A DNA stretch of 59,789 nucleotides from the NCBI GenBank assembly GCA_005046945.1, contig SUSS01000013.1, forward strand, positions 1 through 59,789, read 5' to 3'. Shown here one piece after another: positions 33,924 through 42,043 of the stretch. Made by a program: the position numbers and the translations under genes. The notes under the pieces are model-generated. The model had not been told where the DNA came from. It ran no database searches and saw only the letters and a list, made by a program, of their open reading frames with translations. The stretch comes from Tissierella creatinini (GTDB taxonomy: Bacteria; Bacillota; Clostridia; Tissierellales; Tissierellaceae). Positions within the stretch are counted from its first letter, which is position 1; the number at the start of each line of letters is the position of its first letter.

Positions 33924-34802
33924 ATGAAAAATATAGGACTATTATTTCCAGGGCAAGGCATTCAATATATTGGAATGGGATATGAATTATATAAAGAAAT
34001 AAAAAGTGCTAAAAAGTTGATGGACTACTCTAATGATATATTGGGCTTGGATTTAAAATCAATGATATTCAATGGGACCGAGGAAGACCTAAGGGCCACT
34101 GAAATTGCACAACCTGCTATTTTTGTAATTTCAGCCATGTATTTCGAAAAATTCAAGCAGATGGGTGAAGGATTCCACATGGTGGCTGGCCATAGTTTGG
34201 GAGAATATACCTCCTTATATGCTGCAGGAGTCCTGTCTTTCGAAGATGGACTAAGGCTTGTAAGAAAACGAGGATTATCCATGTGTAAAAATAACGACCG
34301 GGGTGCTATGTTTGCAGTAATTGGGGTAAATATTGAAGAAATAAGTAAGCATCTATTAGGTTTAGAAGACAAGGTCGTAATAGCCAATATCAATTCAAAA
34401 ATACAGACAGTTATATCCGGAGATATTGATGAGGTTACGAAGGTAGCCCTAAAATTATCCCAGATTGAAAATAGTGATGTAAGGCAACTTAAGGTAAGTT
34501 CTGCATTTCATAGCCCTTTAATGATGGATGCTAAAACCATTATGGAAGAAGAGATAGAGAAAGTTGTCTTCCATGAGCCAATAGTAGAGGTAATCCCAAA
34601 TGTATTGGGATACGGAACAAAGGATCCAATTATAATTAAGAATGCATTAACCCAGCAGATAACCGGCCATGTTAAATGGCTAGATACTATTTTATATATG
34701 AAGGAAAATCAAATAAATCAGCTATATGAAGTGGGGCCGGGAGAAGTATTAAAGAAGTTAAATCAGACTATTACCTTTAGACCCAAATGCAGCAGTTTGT
34801 AA
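33924..34802 (+). CDS. ACP S-acyltransferase (FabD-like malonyl transferase)
   Basis: A 292-residue FabD-fold acyltransferase. Motifs: LLFPGQGIQYIGMG at the start, the active-site GHSLGEY (Ser91), and VSSAFHSPLM with the catalytic His. It moves malonyl or another acyl from CoA to an ACP. It completes the KASIII-ACP-FkbH-ACP-PPTase-AT set. The stop codon TAA at 34800-34802 is formed by the first bases of repeat copy C, so the native C-terminus may have been trimmed. Confidence 0.88.
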   Translation: MKNIGLLFPGQGIQYIGMGYELYKEIKSAKKLMDYSNDILGLDLKSMIFNGTEEDLRATEIAQPAIFVISAMYFEKFKQMGEGFHMVAGHSLGEYTSLYAAGVLSFEDGLRLVRKRGLSMCKNNDRGAMFAVIGVNIEEISKHLLGLEDKVVIANINSKIQTVISGDIDEVTKVALKLSQIENSDVRQLKVSSAFHSPLMMDAKTIMEEEIEKVVFHEPIVEVIPNVLGYGTKDPIIIKNALTQQITGHVKWLDTILYMKENQINQLYEVGPGEVLKKLNQTITFRPKCSSL

Positions 34803-34864
34803 CGAGGTGGTGTATTACCTGATTTCAGCTGTGTGAAGAAATTCCAAGCAATTTCAGTGATGCA
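34798..34864 (+). repeat. Copy C of the dispersed repeat (deleted centre)
   Basis: TGTAACGAGGTGGTG... GATTTCAGCTGTGTGAAGAAATTCC... CAATTTCAGTGATGC. It keeps both conserved ends of copies A and B but is half as long. It sits between the acyltransferase and the next glycosyltransferase gene and supplies the stop codon of the former. Confidence 0.6.
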
Positions 34865-34884
34865 TAGAAGGGGTGAAGATATTT

Positions 34885-36006
34885 ATGGAAAAAGCATTGA
34901 TCTTAACAAATTCAATAGATGGCCTTTATAGCTTTCGAAAAGAGTTGATAGAAAGCCTTATAAAGGAAGGTTATGAGGTTACAATATCAGCTCCTTTAGG
35001 CTCAAGAGAGCATTTTTTCCAAAACCTTCGATGCAATATAATAGAAACATCAATCAATAGAAGAGGGACTAATCCCGTAGAAGATATTAAATTATTTATT
35101 AACTATGTAAGAATAATAAGAAAGCTCAAGCCTAAGGTTGTACTTTCATATACAATCAAACCAAACATCTATGGTGGCATGGCTAGTCAAATTACAAGTA
35201 TACCATATATATCTAATGTAACAGGTTTAGGTAGTGCAGTAGAAAACAATGGCTTTATACAGTCTTTAACACTTCAATTATATAGAATTGGACTAAAGAA
35301 ATCAGCTTGTGTATTCTTTCAAAACAAAAGCAATATGGATTTCATGTATAAACAAAATATATCTAAATATAATCATAGATTAATTCCAGGTTCAGGTGTT
35401 AACCTACAACACTATGAAGTAATGGAATATCAACCTGATAGTATATTACATTTTCTATTTATTGGTCGTGTAATGAAGGATAAGGGTATAGACGAATACC
35501 TAGATGCAGCTAAATATATAAAGGAAAAATATCCTGATACAGTTTTTCACATTCTTGGCTCTTGTGAAGAGGAATATTCTCTTAAGTTAAAAGAAATGCA
35601 GGAAAAAAATATTGTTTTATATCATGGAATGCAGGAAGATGTAAGGGAATTCCATAAAATATCACATTGTACAATTCATCCAACTTACCATGAAGGTATG
35701 TCAAACGTCCTTCTAGAAAGTGCAGCCTGTGGTAGACCTATAATTACTACTGATGTAAGTGGATGCAGAGAAATTGTAGATGATGGTTTAAATGGATATC
35801 TAGTAGAACCTGGAAACAGTCAAGACCTTATAGAAAAGATTGAGAAATTTATAAGTTTGAGTTTTGAAGAGAAAAAGCAAATGGGATTGAAAGGTAGAAT
35901 TAAGGTTGAAAATGGTTTTGACAGGCAGGTAGTTATTGATGCATATTTAGAAGAGATTACTAAATTATATGAACGGAGAATTAACCATGAATATGGATCT
36001 ATATGA
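34885..36006 (+). CDS. GT4-family glycosyltransferase (PglA-like)
   Basis: GT-B retaining glycosyltransferase of 373 residues, cytosolic face of the membrane. The N-terminal half has FRKELIESLIKEGYEVTISAP and SYTIKPNIYGGMASQ, the latter typical of PglA-like HexNAc transferases that act on undecaprenyl-linked sugars; the donor site is YHEGMSNVLLESAACGRP (E-x7-E). An in-frame GTG at 34873 is possible; ATG at 34885 after AAGGGGTG is preferred. It overlaps the dehydrogenase gene by 20 bp. The donor may be UDP-L-FucNAc or UDP-GalNAc (inference). Confidence 0.87.
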   Translation: MEKALILTNSIDGLYSFRKELIESLIKEGYEVTISAPLGSREHFFQNLRCNIIETSINRRGTNPVEDIKLFINYVRIIRKLKPKVVLSYTIKPNIYGGMASQITSIPYISNVTGLGSAVENNGFIQSLTLQLYRIGLKKSACVFFQNKSNMDFMYKQNISKYNHRLIPGSGVNLQHYEVMEYQPDSILHFLFIGRVMKDKGIDEYLDAAKYIKEKYPDTVFHILGSCEEEYSLKLKEMQEKNIVLYHGMQEDVREFHKISHCTIHPTYHEGMSNVLLESAACGRPIITTDVSGCREIVDDGLNGYLVEPGNSQDLIEKIEKFISLSFEEKKQMGLKGRIKVENGFDRQVVIDAYLEEITKLYERRINHEYGSI

Positions 36007-37339
36007 GAAAATAGTAAACAAAGAAGAAAGAATTTCACTTATAGGATTGGGATATGTTGGTATGCCCATAGCCTTTGCCTTTGCTAAGAAAGTTAATGTT
36101 ATTGGATTTGATATAAATAAGAGCAAAATAGAACTTTATAAATCCGGAATTGATCCAACAAAAGAAATTGGAAGTGAGGCAATTAAGAACACAAGTGTAG
36201 AGTTCACTTCAGATGAAGCGAAGCTTAGAGAAGCAAAGTTTCATATAGTTGCAGTTCCTACACCATTGAATTCGGACCTTACCCCTGACTTAACTCCGGT
36301 AGAATCCGCCACCAGGACTTTAGGCAGAAACTTAAGCAAGGGTTCAATAGTAGTATATGAGTCTACTGTTTACCCCGGTGTTACTGAAGACATATGCATA
36401 CCTATTTTAGAAAAAGAATCTGGACTTAAATGCGGAGTGGATTTTAAAGTTGCTTATTCTCCTGAAAGAATTAATCCCGGTGATAAGGTTCATAGATTAG
36501 AGACTATTGTAAAGATAGTATCCGGAATGGATAAAGAAACACTCAATACCGTTGCCAAAATCTATGAATTAGTAGTAGAAGCCGGTGTTCATAGAGCTGA
36601 AAGTATTAAGGTAGCTGAGGCGGCTAAAGTTATTGAAAACTCACAAAGAGATATTAATATAGCATTTATGAACGAATTATCAATTATATTTAATAAGATG
36701 GGAATTGATACACAGACCGTCCTAAAAGCAGCAGAAACAAAGTGGAACTTTTTAAAATTCTATCCTGGTTTAGTCGGTGGACATTGTATAGGAGTTGACC
36801 CTTATTATCTAACATATAAAGCAGAAGAAATGGGCTATCATTCACAAATAATCTTAGCAGGAAGAAGAATAAACGATAGTATGGGGAAATATGTAGCTGA
36901 GAACACAGTAAAATTAATGATAAAGGCTAATAAACAAATTAAAGGTGCAAGAGTGGCAATACTAGGATTGACTTTTAAAGAGAATTGTCCTGATGTTCGA
37001 AATACAAAAGTAATAGATATAGTAAATGAACTTAAAGAATATGGAGTTAGGACTGTTTTACATGATCCACAGGCTAATGAAAAAGAAGTATTTGATGTAT
37101 ATGGTATAGAATTAAAAGAACTAAGAGATATAAAAGATGTAGATGCAGTAATTTTAGCTGTCCCACATGAAGAATTTAAAGCACTAAGTTTAGAGCATAT
37201 TAGTTCTCTCTATAATAATAATTATACTCATATACATGATAATGAGGCTAAAGATGATTGTAAGGCAATTGTGGATGTAAAGGGAATGTTTAATAGAAGT
37301 GAAGCAGAGGATTTGGGATATTTATATTGGAGGTTGTAA
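35987..37339 (+). CDS. Nucleotide-sugar 6-dehydrogenase (UDP-HexNAc to UDP-HexNAcA, TviB/WbpA-like)
   Basis: A 450-residue, three-domain UDP-sugar dehydrogenase that oxidises C6 to the carboxylate with 2 NAD+. It shows IGLGYVGMPIAFAFAK, VAVPTPLN, SPERINPGD, the catalytic Cys in GLVGGHCIGVDPYYLT, and LGLTFKENCPDVRNTK. MNMDLYEK at 35987 is chosen because GGAG lies before it. The sequence resembles TviB/WbpA (UDP-GlcNAc substrates), and the next gene is a TviC/WbpP-like 4-epimerase, so UDP-GalNAcA is the likely product. Confidence 0.9.
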   Translation: MNMDLYEKIVNKEERISLIGLGYVGMPIAFAFAKKVNVIGFDINKSKIELYKSGIDPTKEIGSEAIKNTSVEFTSDEAKLREAKFHIVAVPTPLNSDLTPDLTPVESATRTLGRNLSKGSIVVYESTVYPGVTEDICIPILEKESGLKCGVDFKVAYSPERINPGDKVHRLETIVKIVSGMDKETLNTVAKIYELVVEAGVHRAESIKVAEAAKVIENSQRDINIAFMNELSIIFNKMGIDTQTVLKAAETKWNFLKFYPGLVGGHCIGVDPYYLTYKAEEMGYHSQIILAGRRINDSMGKYVAENTVKLMIKANKQIKGARVAILGLTFKENCPDVRNTKVIDIVNELKEYGVRTVLHDPQANEKEVFDVYGIELKELRDIKDVDAVILAVPHEEFKALSLEHISSLYNNNYTHIHDNEAKDDCKAIVDVKGMFNRSEAEDLGYLYWRL

Positions 37340-37341
37340 GA

Positions 37342-38316
37342 ATGGGTTATGAGAATATAAAGTTCCCAGAAGATTCTAGATTCCTAGTTACTGGTGCCGC
37401 CGGTTTTATAGGTTCAAATTTAGTTGAAGCTATATTGAGACTAGGATATCAAGTAAGAGGTCTTGATAACTTTTCCACCGGTAAAAGAGAAAATATAAAC
37501 TTGTTCATTGATAACCCTAATTTCGAATTTATTGAGGGAGATATAAGAGACCTGGATACATGCATGAAGGCCTGTGCAGGAGTTGATTACGTATTAAATC
37601 AAGCTGCATGGGGGAGCGTGCCAAGAAGTATAGAAATGCCTTTATTATATGAAGAGATTAACATAAGAGGTACTCTGAATATGATGGAAGCAGCTAGACA
37701 AAATGAAGTAAAGAAGTTCGTATACGCTTCCAGTTCATCAGTATATGGTGACGAACCACATTTACCTAAGAAAGAAGGAATAGAAGGGAATCTATTATCT
37801 CCATATGCACTTACTAAACGAGCAGACGAGGAATACGGTAAGCTCTATACCAAGCTATACAGATTGGACACTTATGGCTTGAGATACTTTAATGTATATG
37901 GTAGGAGACAGGATCCAAACGGTGCTTATGCAGCAGTTATCCCTTTATTTATTAAACAATTATTAAATGATGAAAGACCGATTATCAATGGAGATGGACA
38001 ACAAAGTCGAGATTTTACTTATATAGAAAATGTCATAGAAGCTAATCTTAAGGCTTGCAAGGCTCCACATGCAGCAGCAGGGCAAACATATAATATAGCC
38101 TTTGGGGGAAGAGAGTATCTCATTGATATTTACAATGAACTATGTAAGGCCTTAGATAAAGATATTGAACCTATTTTTGGGCCGGAACGCAAAGGAGATA
38201 TTAAACATTCAAATGCTGATATAAGTAAGGCAAGAGAATTATTAAACTATGACCCGGATTATGATTTTTCCACCGGGTTAAGGCTTGCTATTAGTTGGTA
38301 TAAGGAGAACTTGTAA
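37342..38316 (+). CDS. UDP-HexNAc(A) 4-epimerase (TviC/WbpP-like SDR)
   Basis: Extended SDR of 324 residues that interconverts gluco and galacto forms of UDP-HexNAc or its uronate. N-terminal VTGAAGFIGSNLVEAI, SSSVYGDEPHLPKKE, active site YALTKRADE, then GRRQDPNGAYAAVIP typical of WbpP/TviC. The ATG at 37342 follows GGAGG; the upstream frame start at 37327 does not. Partner of the dehydrogenase immediately upstream. Confidence 0.9.
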   Translation: MGYENIKFPEDSRFLVTGAAGFIGSNLVEAILRLGYQVRGLDNFSTGKRENINLFIDNPNFEFIEGDIRDLDTCMKACAGVDYVLNQAAWGSVPRSIEMPLLYEEINIRGTLNMMEAARQNEVKKFVYASSSSVYGDEPHLPKKEGIEGNLLSPYALTKRADEEYGKLYTKLYRLDTYGLRYFNVYGRRQDPNGAYAAVIPLFIKQLLNDERPIINGDGQQSRDFTYIENVIEANLKACKAPHAAAGQTYNIAFGGREYLIDIYNELCKALDKDIEPIFGPERKGDIKHSNADISKARELLNYDPDYDFSTGLRLAISWYKENL

Positions 38317-38335
38317 TATAAAAGAGGTGCAATAT

Positions 38336-39337
38336 ATGGAAGCAAACAATAGTAAAAAAAAGGCATTTCTTATTACTGTGGATACAGAAGGGGATAATCT
38401 TTGGTCAAAATGTATAAATGATACTGTAGAAACTAAAAATGCCAAGTTTTTACCTAGATTTCAGATGTTATGCGAAAAATATGGCTTTATGCCTGTCTAT
38501 TTAACTAACTTTGAGATGCTTAATTCAAAAGACTTTGTTGAATTTGCCAAGGATGCACTTAAAAGGGAAAAGTGTGAGATAGGCATGCATTTACATGCAT
38601 GGAATTCCCCACCTGAATATAAACTAGCTATGAAAAGTAATAGTAGTCTTCCTTATTTAATTGAATATCCTAAAAACATTATGGAGGAAAAGATAAAATT
38701 TATAACATATGGATTGCAGGATACATTCAATACCAAGATTTTATCTCATAGGGCAGGTAGATGGGCTACTAATCAAGATTATTTTGATTTGCTGATAAAA
38801 TATGGATACAAGGTAGATTGCTCTATTACACCACATATAGATTGGTCGAACAACTCAGGATACTCTCCTGGTAGTTGTGGTAGTGATTATTCGCAGCATT
38901 CTACATATCCATATAGGATTTATTCAAAGGCCAGTAATGATTGCTTTTTGATAGAGGTACCCGTATCAATTTGTGAGACACGAAGATTTATTACTCCTGC
39001 TAATAAGGGAATAAAAAATTATGTTAAGGCTTTACGAGGTAAAATTAAAGGTGAGAAAATTTGGTTAAGGCCTCAAGGAGATAATCTTAATAAAATGTTG
39101 TATTTAGTGAATAGGCTTGTCAATGATAATAGTTTATATTTACAGTTTATGATTCATTCATCTGAACTTATGCCTGGAGGTAGTCCAACATTTAACAACC
39201 CACAAGACATAGAAAGGCTATATTATGATTTAGAGATATTATTTAATAATATAAGTAAATATTGTTATGGAAGCACCTTTCATAATATATTTGAAACTTT
39301 GGAAGAGGCATCATTTGGAGGTAAGAGCAATGAATAA
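38336..39337 (+). CDS. NodB-like polysaccharide deacetylase family protein
   Basis: A 333-residue protein with the metal-binding pattern of NodB-fold deacetylases: a leading Asp in LITVDTEGDN, the His pair in EIGMHLHAWNSP, and SHRAGRWATNQDY. It has no signal peptide, so it would act in the cytosol on lipid-linked or nucleotide sugars, unlike secreted peptidoglycan deacetylases. ATG at 38336 after GAGGTG. It overlaps the next glycosyltransferase gene by 8 bp. The substrate is unknown; deacetylation of a HexNAc before N-acylation with the ACP-derived acyl group is one idea. Confidence 0.75.
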   Translation: MEANNSKKKAFLITVDTEGDNLWSKCINDTVETKNAKFLPRFQMLCEKYGFMPVYLTNFEMLNSKDFVEFAKDALKREKCEIGMHLHAWNSPPEYKLAMKSNSSLPYLIEYPKNIMEEKIKFITYGLQDTFNTKILSHRAGRWATNQDYFDLLIKYGYKVDCSITPHIDWSNNSGYSPGSCGSDYSQHSTYPYRIYSKASNDCFLIEVPVSICETRRFITPANKGIKNYVKALRGKIKGEKIWLRPQGDNLNKMLYLVNRLVNDNSLYLQFMIHSSELMPGGSPTFNNPQDIERLYYDLEILFNNISKYCYGSTFHNIFETLEEASFGGKSNE

Positions 39338-40466
39338 TTCAAAGAAAAATATCCTTTTTATGATTCCTACTTTAGAATGTGGAGGTGCTGAAAAGGCATT
39401 AGTAAGCCTAGTTAATAATTTAGATTTTAACAAATATAGCATCACAGTGCAAACCATTATTAACACAGGTTTATATATTAGTGAACTTGATAAAAGAATA
39501 AATTATAAAAGTATAATAAAAATGAAAAATAAATTATTCAGCCTAGTATTCTCATATCTAATTCACTTTGTTATACCACCTAAGCTTATTTATGGATTTT
39601 TCGTAGAAAAGGATAATGATATTGAAGTGGTTTTCCTTCAAGGGCTAGCAGTAAAAATCATTTCAGCATCGACAAATAAGAAGGCAAAGAAATATACTTG
39701 GGTACAAAGTGATATGATGGATAATTACCTACAATTAAAGATATTCAAAACTGTTCAAAACAATGCAGAGTGTTACCGGAAATTTGATAAGATTTTTTGT
39801 TGTTCTAGTGGAACCAGGGATTCCTTCATAAAGAGGTTTGGAATAGAGGATAATGTTTATATACAGCAGAATGTTATAGATGATGAAATAATAAAAAAGG
39901 CTTCTGAGGAAGCATGTGATTATGACTATGGAAATAATTTTAAGATGATCACTGTTGGAAGGTTAGTTGAACAAAAGGGGTACGATAGACTTATTAAGGT
40001 GTGTGCAGAGCTTAAGTCTGAAGGATTTGTTTTTAAGCTGCTAATTATAGGAGAAGGTTATGAAAGGGAGAGACTTTGGGACTTAATTGAGAAGAATGAA
40101 CTTGAGCAATATGTGAATTTACATGGATTTGATGCTAATCCATATAAATTTATGAAAAAAAGCGATTTGTTTGTATGCTCGTCCAGAGTAGAAGGGCTAA
40201 GTAGTGTAGTAATAGAAGCTCTAATTTTATCATTACCAGTAATAACCACTAATTGCACTGGTATGAGTGATTTACTAGGAGATAGTGAATATGGTTTGAT
40301 AGTCGATAATGATGAAGAATCCCTTTATGAAGGTTTAAAGAGATTTTTAACAAATAAGGAACTACTTAAACACTACAAAAATAAATCATCAGAACGAAGC
40401 CAATATTTTAAAAAAGGTCTTAGGATAAAAGAAATTGAAGCTATCTTTGATGAAAAGGAAATATAA
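39330..40466 (+). CDS. GT4-family glycosyltransferase
   Basis: A 378-residue GT-B enzyme. N-terminal acceptor half with MIPTLECGGAEKALVSLVN; donor site GRLVEQKGYDRLIKV and SRVEGLSSVVIEALILSLPVI (E-x7-E). The ATG at 39330 follows GGAGG and is the family-like start. It is co-transcribed, overlapping the NodB-like gene upstream; the flippase gene follows. Donor sugar unknown. Confidence 0.87.
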   Translation: MNNSKKNILFMIPTLECGGAEKALVSLVNNLDFNKYSITVQTIINTGLYISELDKRINYKSIIKMKNKLFSLVFSYLIHFVIPPKLIYGFFVEKDNDIEVVFLQGLAVKIISASTNKKAKKYTWVQSDMMDNYLQLKIFKTVQNNAECYRKFDKIFCCSSGTRDSFIKRFGIEDNVYIQQNVIDDEIIKKASEEACDYDYGNNFKMITVGRLVEQKGYDRLIKVCAELKSEGFVFKLLIIGEGYERERLWDLIEKNELEQYVNLHGFDANPYKFMKKSDLFVCSSRVEGLSSVVIEALILSLPVITTNCTGMSDLLGDSEYGLIVDNDEESLYEGLKRFLTNKELLKHYKNKSSERSQYFKKGLRIKEIEAIFDEKEI

Positions 40467-40470
40467 AAAT

Positions 40471-42003
40471 ATGGTAAATACAGAACGAAGAGATAGTAAT
40501 AAAGAAATAAAACTTGGAGCCCTTGTATCTTATGCAACGATTATATTTAATATATTAGCTGGACTTATTTATACGCCATGGTTAATACGAAATATTGGGC
40601 AATCGGATTATGGCCTCTTTATACTTTCCACATCTATAATTGGTTTTTTTGCCATGGACTTTGGCCTTGATGGTGCTGTTTCAAGATTTGTTTCAAAATA
40701 CCTAGCCGAAGATAATATTAATAAAGCAAATGATTTTTTGGGACTCATATATAGGTTGTTTATTATCATCGATATAGCTACCTTTATTGTATTATTAATA
40801 GTATTTCCTTTTTTAGAAAATATATATATACAACTAACACCCTTGGAAATAGAAAAGTTAAAGGTTCTTTATATAATAACAGGATTGGTTAGCGTAATAT
40901 CTTTTCCATTTATACCATTGAATGGGATACTGGTTTCATATGAGCGATTTTCATTTTATAAATTGACCAAATTTATGCATAAAGTTCTAGTTATAGTATT
41001 GATGGTTGTAGCAATTAACCTAGGTTTCGGTCTTTATGCAGTTGTACTTGTGAATGGATTTGTTGTGATTGTAGCGATTATATTAAAATACCGTTATATT
41101 AAGAGAACTACAGAGATTAGGGTCAATATAAAATATTTTAGTAATGAAATGTTTAAGCAAGTAATAGAATTTTTAATGTGGTCTACAGTGATTATATTGG
41201 CTGAGCGTTTCATTATTAATATTACTCCAACTCTTTTAGGCGCATTTACAGGAAGTGTTCAAATATCAATTTTTTCAATAGGAATGACAATAGAAGGCTA
41301 TACTTATACCTTCGCCCAAGCTATTAATGGATTGTTTTTACCTAAGGTATCAAAAATGATTGCCGAAAAAAAAGAGCTAGTAGATTTCGAGAAATTAATG
41401 GTTAAGGTTGGAAGAATCCAGTTATTTGTAAGCGGGATTATAATAATAGGATTTATTGCACTGGGACAGGAGTTTATAATTTTATGGGTAGGCGAGGGGT
41501 TTAGAAATTCATATTTTGTGGCGGTTTTTTTGATACTCCCATATATAGTTTCTTTAACTCAGGAAATTGCTAACACCATGCTAATAGCCCAGAACAAAGT
41601 AAGGTATAGGGCAATTACAACAACTATATCTGCTGTTATAAGCATCGTATTGTCAGTTTTACTTTCACCAATTTATGGTGCAATAGGATCAGCAATAGCC
41701 ATATTTATTGGGAAAATATTTGGTACAGTAATATTAATGAACATAATCTATTATAAGGCCCTTAAAATTAATATTATTCAATTTTTCAAGGAATGTCACT
41801 TTAAAGTTATTTTACCTTTGTTTATTGTATGTATCGCAGGAATGCTTTGTCAATATCTATTGCCTACTGACCATTTGTTGATTCTTATGCTTAAAACATG
41901 TTTTTTAATGCTTCTTTATTTTGTACTATTATGGCTTTTTTCATTTAATGAATATGAAAAAAATTTACTTCTTAGTTTTCTAAGAAGGGATATAAGTAAA
42001 TAA
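40471..42003 (+). CDS. Oligosaccharide flippase (Wzx-type, MOP superfamily)
   Basis: A 510-residue membrane protein with 12-14 hydrophobic segments that would flip the undecaprenyl-linked repeat unit outward. The N-terminus LGALVSYATIIFNILAGLIYTPWLIRNIGQSDYG is typical of Wzx/PST proteins. An in-frame ATG at 40435 overlaps the upstream gene; the ATG at 40471 after AAAAGGAAA is preferred. With the EpsG-like protein at 47667 it supports a Wzx/Wzy assembly route. Confidence 0.9.
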   Translation: MVNTERRDSNKEIKLGALVSYATIIFNILAGLIYTPWLIRNIGQSDYGLFILSTSIIGFFAMDFGLDGAVSRFVSKYLAEDNINKANDFLGLIYRLFIIIDIATFIVLLIVFPFLENIYIQLTPLEIEKLKVLYIITGLVSVISFPFIPLNGILVSYERFSFYKLTKFMHKVLVIVLMVVAINLGFGLYAVVLVNGFVVIVAIILKYRYIKRTTEIRVNIKYFSNEMFKQVIEFLMWSTVIILAERFIINITPTLLGAFTGSVQISIFSIGMTIEGYTYTFAQAINGLFLPKVSKMIAEKKELVDFEKLMVKVGRIQLFVSGIIIIGFIALGQEFIILWVGEGFRNSYFVAVFLILPYIVSLTQEIANTMLIAQNKVRYRAITTTISAVISIVLSVLLSPIYGAIGSAIAIFIGKIFGTVILMNIIYYKALKINIIQFFKECHFKVILPLFIVCIAGMLCQYLLPTDHLLILMLKTCFLMLLYFVLLWLFSFNEYEKNLLLSFLRRDISK

Positions 42004-42043
42004 CACACTAAAAGCATCCCATAGATTTAAAAGGAGAAAAAAT

